The position numbers and the translations under genes were made by a program. Below the pieces are notes generated by a model. That model saw nothing but the letters and a program-made list of their open reading frames with translations. It was not told the DNA's origin and made no database searches. Shown here piece after piece: positions 39,240-48,181 of a DNA stretch of 64,000 nucleotides (position 1 is the first letter of the stretch; the number at the start of each line of letters is the position of its first letter). The stretch covers positions 2,232,001-2,296,000 of the forward strand of contig NZ_PHQX01000001.1 of NCBI RefSeq assembly GCF_002803515.1. The letters are read 5' to 3'. This stretch comes from Stenotrophomonas lactitubi (GTDB taxonomy: Bacteria; Pseudomonadota; Gammaproteobacteria; Xanthomonadales; Xanthomonadaceae).

Positions 39240-39670
39240 GCGCTGTAGGCCTCGGCCTCGATCTCGAACAGCATTCCGTCCAACGCCAGCCGCGGCACCG
39301 GAATAAGCGTGCAGGTCGGTGCCGGGCGATTGGCCCAGCGCCGCCGCACCTGCCGGGCGATGATGCCCAGGCGATCCTCATCGTGGTCGACCACCAGGAT
39401 CCGCAGTCGCGCAACATCGGTCAGATCCGCATGGGCCGAGCGCAGCGCGGTCTGCAGATTGTCCAGTGCCTGCGACACCTGCTCCTCGAAGCTGGGTGAC
39501 AGGTTTCCCTGATCATCTTCACCACCCTGCCCAGCGATATGGATCACCCGCGCTGGCAGTCGCACCACCGCCACGTGCGAGTATCCGTTGGCACTGGGAT
39601 CGTGCAGGCCAGGGGGATCGAACAGATCCAGCAGGCCATGGCTGAAGTCCGGAGTGGTCAGCAGGTTCAT
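39236..39670 (-). CDS. RidA/YjgF-family protein
   Basis: A 144-residue single-domain protein of the Rid family, which hydrolyse reactive enamines/imines from PLP enzymes or, in other subgroups, have different chemistry. Visible features: HVAVVRLPARVIHIAGQGGE, QVSQALDNLQTALRSAHADL and the end TCTLIPVPRLALDGMLFEIE. The Arg that marks true RidA enzymes (in the VEI/VEIE-type end R-x-x) is present as PRLALDG but not in the canonical context, so enzymatic activity is unsure. A SoxR-type promoter lies directly upstream. Confidence 0.85.
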   Translation of the reverse strand: MNLLTTPDFSHGLLDLFDPPGLHDPSANGYSHVAVVRLPARVIHIAGQGGEDDQGNLSPSFEEQVSQALDNLQTALRSAHADLTDVARLRILVVDHDEDRLGIIARQVRRRWANRPAPTCTLIPVPRLALDGMLFEIEAEAYSA

Positions 39671-39698
39671 ACCGCATGCCTCGTGGGGAATGCGAGGC

Positions 39699-39729
39699 AG
39701 TCTGCTACCTCAACTGCTGTTGAGGTCAA
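39699..39729 (-). promoter_or_regulatory. SoxR/MerR-type promoter of the RidA-family gene
   Basis: Read on the minus strand: -35 TTGACC, a 19-base spacer and CAGACT as -10. The spacer holds a perfect palindrome, ACCTCAAC-TGCT-GTTGAGGT (39707-39726). Overlong 19-base spacers with a centred dyad are diagnostic of MerR-family activation, and CCTCAA arms match the SoxR box. The -10 is 29 bases before the start codon. No soxR gene is in the window. Confidence 0.75.
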
Positions 39730-39784
39730 ACCTATTGCATGCAACAGAGCGGCTCACCGCATGCAACGATCGGCTGCAACAACA

Positions 39785-40687
39785 TCAGGTCCATGCCGGG
39801 TCCGCGGTGAAATCGATCGTCAGCCAGAACGTGCTGCTTCGCGCGTCCATCCGCACCGCGATCTCATCGCGCATCGCATCCACCTCACCCACCGTGCCCA
39901 GCGGCGTCGACGGCGAGGTCAGGATGTGGATCTCGATGAACCGCATGCGCCCCATCTTCGCGACATGGCTGGTGAAGCCGGCATAGCCATGCTCGGCCAC
40001 GAATGCCTGCATCACCTGCTGCACACGCTCGTCCAGGTCATCGGGTGCCACCTGCAGCACTTCCCGCATGGCCTTCCACGCACTGCGCGCCGGCACCGGC
40101 AACACCGCAAGGCTGATCAGCGCCAGCACCATCGAATCCAGATACGGCACCCAGTGGTGCCACTGCCCACCGTGCAACGCCAGCGCCAACACGAAGGCCA
40201 GCACCACCGCCAGGCTCATCAATCCACCCAGCAGCCAGCCACGCACATCCAGCCACAGCAATGCCGACTGCAACCTGCGGGCACGCTGGGCCACGAACGC
40301 GGCCATGCCCAGGTTGCTGGCACTCAGCAGCACCGCCCACCAGAGGGCGGGCCCGAATTTCACTTCGTGCCCGCCGGTGGTCAATCCAATCACCGCGTTG
40401 GCCAGCGCGTACACGCAGGCCAGCGACAGGATCACTCCGCCCAGCGCCTCGACCATCGGCTCCAGATGCCAATAGCCGTACTGGAAGCGCGGGCTGTGTT
40501 CCCGCGCCACCAGCCGCAGCACCGACAACGACACCAGGGTCAGGGCTACGTCAACCAGGCTGTAGATGCCGTCGAACAGGATGGCCTGCGATCCCACCAG
40601 CAGGCCACCGATGAAGCCGACCGCGCTGACCGCCACGGTGACCCCGATCGAGAACTTCAGGATGCGTTGCTCGCGCGCGGTATCCAT
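39785..40687 (-). CDS. Cation diffusion facilitator transporter
   Basis: A 300-residue membrane protein with about six transmembrane helices. The first metal-site helix reads QAILFDGIYSLVDVALTLVS (Asp residues four apart in DGIYSLVD), and a later helix contains LLWLDVRGWLLGGLMSL and YLDSMVLALISLAVL with paired Asp residues. The C-terminal soluble domain (from about residue 205) has the CDF dimer fold pattern (HILTSPSTPLGTVGEVDAMR). It exports divalent metals such as Zn or Fe/Mn in exchange for protons; substrate not determinable here. It lies between the RidA-family gene and adiA, on the same strand. Confidence 0.87.
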   Translation of the reverse strand: MDTAREQRILKFSIGVTVAVSAVGFIGGLLVGSQAILFDGIYSLVDVALTLVSLSVLRLVAREHSPRFQYGYWHLEPMVEALGGVILSLACVYALANAVIGLTTGGHEVKFGPALWWAVLLSASNLGMAAFVAQRARRLQSALLWLDVRGWLLGGLMSLAVVLAFVLALALHGGQWHHWVPYLDSMVLALISLAVLPVPARSAWKAMREVLQVAPDDLDERVQQVMQAFVAEHGYAGFTSHVAKMGRMRFIEIHILTSPSTPLGTVGEVDAMRDEIAVRMDARSSTFWLTIDFTADPAWT

Positions 40688-40715
40688 CGTTCGCCGAAGG
40701 GCCGACCGTACCGGC

Positions 40716-43004
40716 TCAGGCCTTCAGCACCTCCACCTTGTAGGACGGCACGTCGCCATCGCGCTCGATGATAAGGCCATGCACGTCCGACTCGAAGCCC
40801 GGGAAGCGCGCGTTCTGCTCGCGGGCGATGCGCAGCGACTGGATGATCGGCTCGTCGCGGTCGCCGAAGCGCTCGCCCGGCATGATCGTCGGAATGCCCG
40901 GCGGGTACGGCACCAGCATCGTCGCAGCGATACGGCCGCTGACCTGCTCGATGTCGACCCGCTCGATCTCGCCCTTCACCAGGTGGTTGTAGGCATCGGC
41001 CGGGGTCATCACCGGTGTCGGCAGGTCCACGTACATCTCGCGCATCACCTTGGCCACCGCGAACTCCTGGTTGAACGCATGCAACGCGTCACACAGGTCA
41101 CGCAGGCCCCAGCCGGCATAGGCATGGGGGTAATCGGCGGCAAGCGACGGCAAGGCCTGGCTCAGCGGCGCGTTGCGGTCATACAGCTCCTTGAACGCCA
41201 TCAGCTCGGTAACCAGCGTGCTCCACTTGCCCTTGGTGATGCCCATCGAGAACAAGAACAGCACCGAGTACAGGTTGGTCTTCTCCACGGTGATGCCGCG
41301 GCCCCACAGGAACTTGCTCAGCACTGCAGCCGGGATGCCCAGCTTGCCCATGCTGCCGTCCATCGACAGGCCCGGCGTCAGCAGGGTCACCTTGATCGGA
41401 TCGATCAGCACATAGTCATCGACCAGGTTCTCGAACCCGTGCCAATGCGCATCGGGCTGCAGGTACCATTCCTCGCGCTTGGCCACCAGCGGCGCCGGCG
41501 TATCGCCCTTGTCCAGGCTGCGCTCGACCTTCGTCGGTTGCCACACGCTGAACCACCAGTCATCACGGCCCAGATCGTCGCGTACGTGCAGCATCGCACG
41601 GCGGAAAGCGATCGCTTCGTCATGCATTTCCTGCACCAGCGAACGACCGGCATCGCCCTCCATCATCTTCGAGGCCACATCACACGCTGCGATCACCCCG
41701 TAGTGCGGGCTGGTCGAGGTATGCATCATGAACGCTTCGTTGAAGCGCTCGGCATCCAGGTCACGGCTGGCCGAGTTGCGCACATGGATCATCGAGGCCT
41801 GCGAGAACGCCGCCAGCAACTTGTGGGTGGAGTGCGTGGTGAAGATGATCGCATCCTGCTCGCGCGGCTTGCCCTTGGCCATGCCGTAGTGATTTTCATA
41901 GAACGGATGGAATGCGGCATAGGCATACCAGGCCTCGTCGAAATGCAGGAAGTCGACCGCGCTGCCGATATCCTCAGCGATCTTCTCGGCGTTGTAGCAC
42001 AGGCCGTCGTAGGTCGAGTTGGTCACCACCGCGATACGCGGCTTGGAGCCGGCCTGGTAGGCCTGGCTGGCCAGCGGATTGGCGGCGATGCGCTGCTGCA
42101 GTGCTTCCGGAGTGAACTGGTCCAGGCTGATCGGGCCGATGATGCCGTGTGCATTGCGGCTGGGCGTGAAATACACCGGCACCGCGCCGGTCATGATCAA
42201 CGAATGCAGCAGCGACTTGTGGCAGTTCCGGTCAACGAACACCACGTCGCCGCGGGCCACAGTGCCGTGCCACACGATCTTGTTGGCCGTCGACGTACCG
42301 TTGGTGACGAAGAAGGTGTGGTCGGCACCGAAGTTGCGTGCTGCCTCGTTCTCGGCGTCCTTGATCGGGCCGGTGTGGTCCAGCAGCGAGCCCAGTTCCG
42401 GCACTGAAATCGACAGATCGCTGCGCAGCGTGTTCTCACCATAGAACTGGTGGAAGGCGCGCCCGACCGGTGACTTGGTGAAGGCCACACCACCGGCATG
42501 GCCCGGCGTATGCCAGGAATAGTTCGACTCGGCGGCGTGATGGATCAGCGCCTTGAAGAACGGCGGCAGCAGGTTCTGCATGTAGTCTTCGGCTGCTCGC
42601 ATCACCTGCCGCGAGATGAAGCTCTTGGTATCTTCGAACAGGAAGATGAAGCCGTGGATGTACTTGAGCAGCTTGCTCGGCACCTTCTCGATGGTGCGTC
42701 GTTCGCCATACAGGAACACCGGAAGATTGGCGCGGCGCGCACTCTGTTCGCGCAGGAAGGCGGTCAGGCGCTGGAACTCGCCATCGACCTCCTCGCTGCC
42801 GTCGATCGAGATCAGCACCGCCGAAGCGGCCACGTAGGTACGGGCACCGGCACGGGCGTCATCCAGGTTCAGGCCGCACAGCACGCGCTGGTCATTGCTG
42901 CGCAGTTCTTCCACCAGCGCGCGGATGAGGATGCCGCCGATGCGCGGCGAATCGTAGTCACCATCAATGACGATGACCGGATAATCCAGGGACTTGAAAT
43001 ACAC
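40716..43004 (-). CDS. adiA: Biodegradative arginine decarboxylase
   Basis: A 762-residue PLP enzyme of the Orn/Lys/Arg decarboxylase family (E. coli AdiA has 755). N-terminal receiver-like wing domain (about 1-130, VIVIDGDYDSP, IHGFIFLFEDT), then the catalytic domain: SWHTPGHAGGVAFTKSPVGR, FFVTNGTSTANKIVWHG, FDEAWYAYAAFHPFYENHYG, and the PLP lysine Lys395 in THSTHKLLAAF. It converts arginine to agmatine and CO2, consuming a proton. Preceded by AAGGAG; 20 bases after adiC, so one transcript. Together with the antiporter it forms an acid-resistance cycle. Confidence 0.93.
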   Translation of the reverse strand: MYFKSLDYPVIVIDGDYDSPRIGGILIRALVEELRSNDQRVLCGLNLDDARAGARTYVAASAVLISIDGSEEVDGEFQRLTAFLREQSARRANLPVFLYGERRTIEKVPSKLLKYIHGFIFLFEDTKSFISRQVMRAAEDYMQNLLPPFFKALIHHAAESNYSWHTPGHAGGVAFTKSPVGRAFHQFYGENTLRSDLSISVPELGSLLDHTGPIKDAENEAARNFGADHTFFVTNGTSTANKIVWHGTVARGDVVFVDRNCHKSLLHSLIMTGAVPVYFTPSRNAHGIIGPISLDQFTPEALQQRIAANPLASQAYQAGSKPRIAVVTNSTYDGLCYNAEKIAEDIGSAVDFLHFDEAWYAYAAFHPFYENHYGMAKGKPREQDAIIFTTHSTHKLLAAFSQASMIHVRNSASRDLDAERFNEAFMMHTSTSPHYGVIAACDVASKMMEGDAGRSLVQEMHDEAIAFRRAMLHVRDDLGRDDWWFSVWQPTKVERSLDKGDTPAPLVAKREEWYLQPDAHWHGFENLVDDYVLIDPIKVTLLTPGLSMDGSMGKLGIPAAVLSKFLWGRGITVEKTNLYSVLFLFSMGITKGKWSTLVTELMAFKELYDRNAPLSQALPSLAADYPHAYAGWGLRDLCDALHAFNQEFAVAKVMREMYVDLPTPVMTPADAYNHLVKGEIERVDIEQVSGRIAATMLVPYPPGIPTIMPGERFGDRDEPIIQSLRIAREQNARFPGFESDVHGLIIERDGDVPSYKVEVLKA

Positions 43005-43024
43005 GTTGATTCTCCTTGTCTAAC

Positions 43025-44377
43025 TCAGGAACGCTGCGCGCCGGCCGAAATCGCCGCCGCCTCGCGGGAACGCTGCCGCTGCTGGCGACGCTCCTCGCTG
43101 AAGAAGGGATAGAACACAGTGATGAACAGCACGAACAGGAAGGCGTACTGCACGATCGTTCCCGACGAGCCATAGATCGCCCACAGGCAGTACACGACCG
43201 TCAGGCTGGTGAGGGTCCAGAACGCACCGGTGTGCACCAGCGTGTGCGAACGTTCCACCACGAAATAGCAGGCGACGCACGAGTAGATGTACGGCAGCAG
43301 CGTCAGCACCACCGCTGCCGAGGTGATCACGTCGAACTGGGCCGAGGCGGTCTTCGAGGTGGAGGTCACCAGCACCGCCAGGGTCATCAGCACGGCCACG
43401 ATCAGCACGCCCTTGACCGGCACGTCGTCCTTGTTGGTCTTGCTGAAGATGCTCGGGAACAGGCCATCATCGGACGCTGCCTTGGCACTCTGCGCGGTCA
43501 GCAGGATCCAGCCGCCCAGCGAGCCGGCGGCGCCGACGAAGGCACACAGGCTGACCAGCGCACCACCCCAGCCGCCCACGGCCTTGGCCGCTGCCAGTGC
43601 GAACGGCGCGTCGGAGGTCTGCAGTTCACCGTTGGGCACCATGCCCATGATCACCGACGAGCTGGCGATGTAGGCGATGGCGGCCAGGAACACACCGGCC
43701 AGGGTGGCGCGGGCCACGTTCTTCTCCGGATTCTCGACCACACCGGCGGTCACCGACGCCGACTCCACGCCGATGAACGCCCACAGGGTGAGTGCCGCCG
43801 CGCTGGAGATCGCACCGAAGTTGGACTCACCGGACACGTTGTAGGCGCCCTTGAAGATGTCGGCATCGAAGAAGAACCAGCCGAAGATGGCGATGCCCAG
43901 GATCGGCACCAGCGCGAAGCTGGTGGTGACCGTCTGCACGCGGCTGACGAATGCTGGCCCGATCATGTTGGCAAAGCTCAGCGCCCACACCAGGATCAGC
44001 ACCGCGATGCAGCGCACCAGCGGCTCGGACAGGATCGGGAAGAAATAGCTGAAGTAGCCCACCGCCGCGATCGGGATGGCCACGTTGCCGATCCAGTTGG
44101 CGAACCAGTAGATGGTATTGGTCTGGAAGCCCATGTACGGCCCGAACCAATCGCGCGCGTACGCATACGGGCCGCCTGCCTTGGGTGCCAGCTTGCCGAG
44201 CTTGGCGAACACGAACGCCAGCAGCAGCGCCCCGGCGGTGGTGATCAGCCAACCCCATATCGAGGCGGTACCAATCTTGGCCAGGCTGGAGGGCAGCAGG
44301 AACACCCCTGAGCCCATCATGTTGCCGGCGACGAGGAAGGTGGCTCCGACCACCCCGATTTTCTTTGCTTCTGCCAT
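43025..44377 (-). CDS. adiC: Arginine:agmatine antiporter
   Basis: A 450-residue APC transporter with 12 predicted helices. The unwound helix 1 motif is GNMMGSGVFLLPSS; helix 6 has LTLWAFIGVESASVTAG, placing the gating Trp of AdiC; helix 8 has GSLGGWILLTAQSAKAASDD. These are specific to the arginine/agmatine antiporter branch. It imports arginine and exports the agmatine made by AdiA. AGGAG is just upstream; the gene is 78 bases after the porin. Confidence 0.92.
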   Translation of the reverse strand: MAEAKKIGVVGATFLVAGNMMGSGVFLLPSSLAKIGTASIWGWLITTAGALLLAFVFAKLGKLAPKAGGPYAYARDWFGPYMGFQTNTIYWFANWIGNVAIPIAAVGYFSYFFPILSEPLVRCIAVLILVWALSFANMIGPAFVSRVQTVTTSFALVPILGIAIFGWFFFDADIFKGAYNVSGESNFGAISSAAALTLWAFIGVESASVTAGVVENPEKNVARATLAGVFLAAIAYIASSSVIMGMVPNGELQTSDAPFALAAAKAVGGWGGALVSLCAFVGAAGSLGGWILLTAQSAKAASDDGLFPSIFSKTNKDDVPVKGVLIVAVLMTLAVLVTSTSKTASAQFDVITSAAVVLTLLPYIYSCVACYFVVERSHTLVHTGAFWTLTSLTVVYCLWAIYGSSGTIVQYAFLFVLFITVFYPFFSEERRQQRQRSREAAAISAGAQRS

Positions 44378-44455
44378 GACAATCTCCTGTACCTGGCATG
44401 GGCCCGGTGAACCCGGGCGTGGGGAATGGCTACGCTGGCGTGCTGCCGCTGGCGC

Positions 44456-45898
44456 CTACTTGATGAAGTTGTATTGCAGGCTGCCCTGCACCCGGACCGT
44501 GTCGCCGCGCGCTCCGCCCTGCTGCTGCAGGCGGCCGTACAGCAGCTCCATGCCCATCGTCCACGACGGAGCCGGGCTCCAGATCAGGTTGAACACGCCG
44601 TAGCGGCTTTGCCGGAATGCATCGGTCGGCAGCGCCGCATTGCGCTCCAGGGTCAGCTGGCCGTAGATCAGGTTCGAGCGCCACAGATCCGACCAGTAAT
44701 GGGTGTAGCCGACGAAGCCACCGTGCAGGTCCAGCGCATCGATGCGTCCATCGGCATCCACCACGGCATCCAGGCCGGAGCCGGTGAGATCGGCGGTGTA
44801 GCGGCTCAGGCCGCGACCGCCCAGCGCGCCGAACAGCAGCAGATCGCGTTCCCCCACCGAGGCCGAGCCACTGAGCTGCGCGCCACCGGCAAAGACGCGG
44901 TCACGACGGGTATCGCCGTCGTAGGCCAGATTGCGTGCCACGACGCCCAGTTGCAGATGGCCCCAGTCGCGCTCCATGCGCGCGATGGCACTCACATCCG
45001 GCAGTCGATTGACCGCCGCCATCGCGTCGCTGGCGCCGGCCAGCTCGGTGTCCGGGTCTTCGGCGGCCAGCGTCAGGGTGTTGCCCTTGCCCAGCGCAAA
45101 GCTGTGATGGATACCGGCCACCAGCAGGTAGCCGGCGCCGCCGGGGCCAGCAAAATCCAGCGTGTCGGGCAGGCTGTCCGGATCCATGAAACTGGAATAG
45201 CCATAGCCTGCGTAGGTATTGCCCAGCTGGCCGTAGGCATGGCGCAGGCGGAATTCATAGCCATCGCTGCTGCCGAAGAAATCATTCTCCAGATAGAAGC
45301 GCAGGTTGCCGTGCGTGGTTGGACGCCGCGCCTCGAAGCTGAAACGCGTCTGCTTGGCGTGGATGTTGAAGTTCGAGACGTCGCGATGATTGCCGCCCAC
45401 CGGCATCGACGAGGGAATGAACTGATCCTCGTCGCCCGCCCCGCGCGAATCCGCAATCGCATCGAGCTTGGCATAGCCGCCAATGCGGATCACGGTGTCG
45501 GTGCCGGGAATGGCAAAGAAGCCTTTCAGATCCGGATCGGTGGGGCCGGCGGCGCTGTCTGGACGCGAGGCTGCCGTTGAAGGATCGGCCACCGATTCAC
45601 GCTGTGGCAGCACAGGAGGCGCCACGCCAGGCACTTGGGTAGGGTGCAGGATGCCGCTGGTGATTGGCACATTCATGGTCGCCTGCGCTGCAGCGGGCAT
45701 CGGCGACGACGCTGCAACGGGAGCCGCAGCTGCATGCTCTTCGCGTCGTTCAAGCTGGTCCAGACGCTGCTGCATACCCTGCAGCGTCTGCCGCATCGCG
45801 TCGATCTCCCGACGCAATGCCTGCGCATCATCCTGTGCATGCAACGGCATCGCGGCCATCGCCGCCAGACACCCCAGACTCAGTACCGCCAAGCGCAT
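44456..45898 (-). CDS. DcaP-like outer-membrane porin
   Basis: A 480-residue exported protein: signal peptide (MRLAVLSLGCLAAMAAMPLH), a short coiled coil (about 25-55, ALRREIDAMRQTLQGMQQRL) that should trimerise in the periplasm, a Pro/Ala linker, then a barrel of about 16 strands from FFAIPGTDTVIRIGGYAKLD to the C-terminal VQGSLQYNFIK. This is the layout of DcaP-family porins, which pass dicarboxylates and other small anions. Start at 45898 has GGAGG five bases upstream. As first gene of the porin-adiC-adiA operon it may admit arginine or release agmatine across the outer membrane (inference). Confidence 0.85.
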   Translation of the reverse strand: MRLAVLSLGCLAAMAAMPLHAQDDAQALRREIDAMRQTLQGMQQRLDQLERREEHAAAAPVAASSPMPAAAQATMNVPITSGILHPTQVPGVAPPVLPQRESVADPSTAASRPDSAAGPTDPDLKGFFAIPGTDTVIRIGGYAKLDAIADSRGAGDEDQFIPSSMPVGGNHRDVSNFNIHAKQTRFSFEARRPTTHGNLRFYLENDFFGSSDGYEFRLRHAYGQLGNTYAGYGYSSFMDPDSLPDTLDFAGPGGAGYLLVAGIHHSFALGKGNTLTLAAEDPDTELAGASDAMAAVNRLPDVSAIARMERDWGHLQLGVVARNLAYDGDTRRDRVFAGGAQLSGSASVGERDLLLFGALGGRGLSRYTADLTGSGLDAVVDADGRIDALDLHGGFVGYTHYWSDLWRSNLIYGQLTLERNAALPTDAFRQSRYGVFNLIWSPAPSWTMGMELLYGRLQQQGGARGDTVRVQGSLQYNFIK

Positions 45899-46233
45899 TG
45901 CATCCTCCCTGGACTGTAACTCCCGCTGCCCGGCCGTGCAGCGCGCGTGCGCGGCCCCGACCTCAACGAGCCGTTGCTGGAAATGCGGGTACTGCGTGGA
46001 CGACCGTTGCCAGCCTGCACGTTGCAGGCAACAGGGCAATGACACTGTCCCGATTGCCAACACTGCGCCGGAGTCGTTCCCACTGCAGCAGTGCTGCCGA
46101 AGGGGTGGCGACCGCAGCGGACTGGGTAACAAGCGCTGGGTGAGAATGTCGTGAATGGCATTGCGCGCACGCCCTCTGCAGGGCATGACGTGTGCGACAT
46201 CCATAGCGCAGTGACGCTGTATTCCATGCGCCA
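45899..46233 (-). other. Long 5' leader of the porin-adiC-adiA operon
   Basis: About 330 bases separate the inferred start site near 46227 from the porin ATG. The frame stays open upstream of the ATG but the sequence there has no protein-like character. I saw no named riboswitch. Several GC-rich complementary stretches could fold; whether the leader is regulatory is unknown. Confidence 0.4.
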
Positions 46234-46274
46234 AGGCTAGTTCGATTGTCGTTTTTGGCCTTGATTGGGATCAA
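46234..46274 (-). promoter_or_regulatory. FNR/Anr-dependent promoter for porin-adiC-adiA
   Basis: TTGATTGGGATCAA at 46261-46274 is a perfect FNR/Anr box (TTGAT-N4-ATCAA). On the minus strand a -10-like TAGCCT lies at 46234-46239, which puts the box centre close to -41.5 relative to the predicted start near 46227, the class II position used for activation. It predicts induction when oxygen is low. Confidence 0.7.
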
Positions 46275-46360
46275 AGCGAAATGCTTGATGTCAGTCACGA
46301 TTCAGACGTGACATCTGTTCGTGACGTGCGCAGCCCTCATCGCCGGGACTGTCGCAGAAA

Positions 46361-46396
46361 GCAACAGGCCCACACGTTGCCGTGCGGGCCTGTTGC
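46361..46396 (-). terminator. Rho-independent terminator after dsbG
   Basis: Long arms GCAACAGGCC..CACG and CGTG..GGCCTGTTGC with one mismatch, loop TTGC; on the minus strand the stem is followed by TTTCT. It lies 24 bases after the dsbG stop. Confidence 0.8.
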
Positions 46397-46419
46397 TCAA
46401 AACAGCATGTCGAGGTGCC

Positions 46420-47262
46420 TCAGCGCGGGCCGAGTACCGCCTGCAGATCGTTGCCCTGCGGAAGGCCAGCACGTCGCTGCACCTGGCCCTGTGCATCCTG
46501 GAACAGGATGCCCGGCGTGCCCTGGAAGCCCATCTCCACCATCAGCACCTGGTTGGCATCCAGCTTGGCTGCGATCTCCCGGCTGATGTTGGGCAGCGGC
46601 TTGATGCCACCACGATCGAACTGGTGCTCGTTCTCCAGCAGTGCCGCACTCGGATCGCGTGCGGCCATGATCGCCGCCGCCTTGGCCGGGCTGTCCTCAC
46701 GGATCACGCCGACCATGATGTGGCGCAACTGCACCTTTCCTGCGTCCACCCAGGGGCGTGCAGCCTCCCAGAATTTGTGGCAGTAAGGGCAGTTGGCATC
46801 ACTGAAGGTGTACACCACGCGCGGCGCATCAGCCTTGCCATCGCGTACCCAGGCACTGGTTTCAAGCTTGCTCCACATCTTGGCCGACATCGGCGCGGCA
46901 ACCAGCTTCTCCAGCGTCTCGGCTGCAACTTCGTTGCCCTCGGCGTCGAACAGGCTGCCCACCAGCACGTGCTTGCCATCGGCGGTCACGTAAGCCGCCG
47001 CCGGCTGCTGGCCGCCGACCATGCCGGCAAAGCCGCGCAGGCCACCCGGCGCATCGAATTCGGAGACCACCTCGAAGCCATGCTTCTCGATGCCCTTCAG
47101 GACAGCCGGCAACTCGCCCTTCTTGGCGGCCGCCGATGCCGAAGCCGTTGCCGGTGCAGCGGCATCCTTGCCCGTCGGGGTCTGAGCCTGGCTGCAGGCA
47201 GCCAGCGCCAGCATGGCCGGCAGCATCAGCGTATGCGCGATGCGCGGGGAAATCGACAACAT
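46420..47262 (-). CDS. dsbG: Thiol:disulfide interchange protein DsbG, lipoprotein form
   Basis: A 280-residue DsbC/DsbG-family protein. N-terminal dimerisation domain about residues 50-120, then a thioredoxin-fold domain with the active site CPYC (Cys158, Cys161) in FSDANCPYCHKFW and cis-Pro in GFQGTPGILF. E. coli DsbG also has CPYC. The signal peptide ends in a lipobox ALAAC (Cys23), so this version would be anchored to a membrane, unlike the soluble E. coli protein. It protects or repairs single cysteines in periplasmic proteins. Downstream of the TlpA-like gene by 30 bases; a terminator follows. Confidence 0.9.
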   Translation of the reverse strand: MLSISPRIAHTLMLPAMLALAACSQAQTPTGKDAAAPATASASAAAKKGELPAVLKGIEKHGFEVVSEFDAPGGLRGFAGMVGGQQPAAAYVTADGKHVLVGSLFDAEGNEVAAETLEKLVAAPMSAKMWSKLETSAWVRDGKADAPRVVYTFSDANCPYCHKFWEAARPWVDAGKVQLRHIMVGVIREDSPAKAAAIMAARDPSAALLENEHQFDRGGIKPLPNISREIAAKLDANQVLMVEMGFQGTPGILFQDAQGQVQRRAGLPQGNDLQAVLGPR

Positions 47263-47292
47263 GGAAACTCCGTAGTGGGATGCCAGCGCAGG

Positions 47293-48120
47293 CTACCGCA
47301 GCCGGCGCAGTTTGTGTTCAAGACCGGCCTGGGTCAGTTCGCCGAGATGCAGTTCCTGCAACCTCCCCTGCGCATCGAAGAAGAGCGTGGAAGGGAAAGC
47401 CCGGACGTCCAGCGTGGTCGACGCAGCCGAAGCCTCATCCAGCAGGACGTTGCCCAGCGAGAGGTGTTCAGCAGCAAGAAAGGTCTGGACCTCCACAAGG
47501 GTCTCGCCCTGGTTGAGGAAGGCGAACTGGATATCGGCATGTTTCTGCTGCGCCGTCGCCAGCACCGGCATCTCCCGGCGGCACGGGCCACACCAGCTGG
47601 CCCACAGGTTCAGTACCAGAGGCTTGCCATGAAACGTCTGCAGTTCAATCGCCCTGCCCTGCAGGTCGACCACCTGCAGCGTGGGCAGTGGCATCTGCTT
47701 TGCCTGCCAGTACGCGAGCCCCTGGCTTGCCACGCCCCACAACAGCAACCCAACCAGCGCACCTGCCAGCACCGGCGCCCGCAACGGGCGCTGCCTGCGC
47801 AGCCGCCAAAGCGCCCAGGCAAATCCAGCGCCAACAACAACGGGAAGGTGGTACCCGCCATCGGCAATCTGCAGCACGCTCCAGGGAGCTTCACGATAGA
47901 GGCTGAAATGCGCTGCGACAAACGACAGCCGGCCACACAGCAGACCAACCAGCAACATGTCCAGCACCATCCCCGCTGCGGGCGGCCGAACCTGGCCAGG
48001 CTCACCACGCGACCAGATCCGCGCAATGGCCATCGCCAGCAGCAGGAAGATCAGGATCAATACCACCGGCATCGGCACCGGCCCAACACTCGACATCAGC
48101 TCACCCGCTCTTGCCTGCAC
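47293..48120 (-). CDS. Lgt-like membrane domain fused to TlpA-type thioredoxin
   Basis: A 275-residue protein. The first 140 residues hold about four membrane helices with LLVGLLCGRLSFVAAHFSLY and LQIADGGYHLP, resembling the GGR-loop/GG region of prolipoprotein diacylglyceryl transferase (Lgt) but much shorter. From about residue 145 a periplasmic TlpA-like thioredoxin domain follows with WASWCGPCRREMPVL (Cys177, Cys180) and cis-Pro in RAFPSTLFF. Placed between a regulator and dsbG, it probably feeds electrons to DsbG as DsbD does. The start could also be ATG 48096. Confidence 0.8.
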   Translation of the reverse strand: MQARAGELMSSVGPVPMPVVLILIFLLLAMAIARIWSRGEPGQVRPPAAGMVLDMLLVGLLCGRLSFVAAHFSLYREAPWSVLQIADGGYHLPVVVGAGFAWALWRLRRQRPLRAPVLAGALVGLLLWGVASQGLAYWQAKQMPLPTLQVVDLQGRAIELQTFHGKPLVLNLWASWCGPCRREMPVLATAQQKHADIQFAFLNQGETLVEVQTFLAAEHLSLGNVLLDEASAASTTLDVRAFPSTLFFDAQGRLQELHLGELTQAGLEHKLRRLR

Positions 48121-48181
48121 AGACCCGCATGGTCAAAGCGTCGAGCCCGCGATGCAAGCACGACGCATTGAACCTTGTTCA

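Noticed and set aside
40566..42407. 613-codon plus-strand open frame
   Set aside because: Antisense to adiA; translation is His/Arg-rich shadow sequence.
43016..44311. 431-codon plus-strand open frame
   Set aside because: Antisense to adiC; the many His/Gln/Arg residues are the complement of membrane-helix codons.
44456..46234. Extended porin frame starting at 46234
   Set aside because: The signal peptide and ribosome binding site place the start at 45898; the upstream extension lacks protein character and overlaps the promoter.
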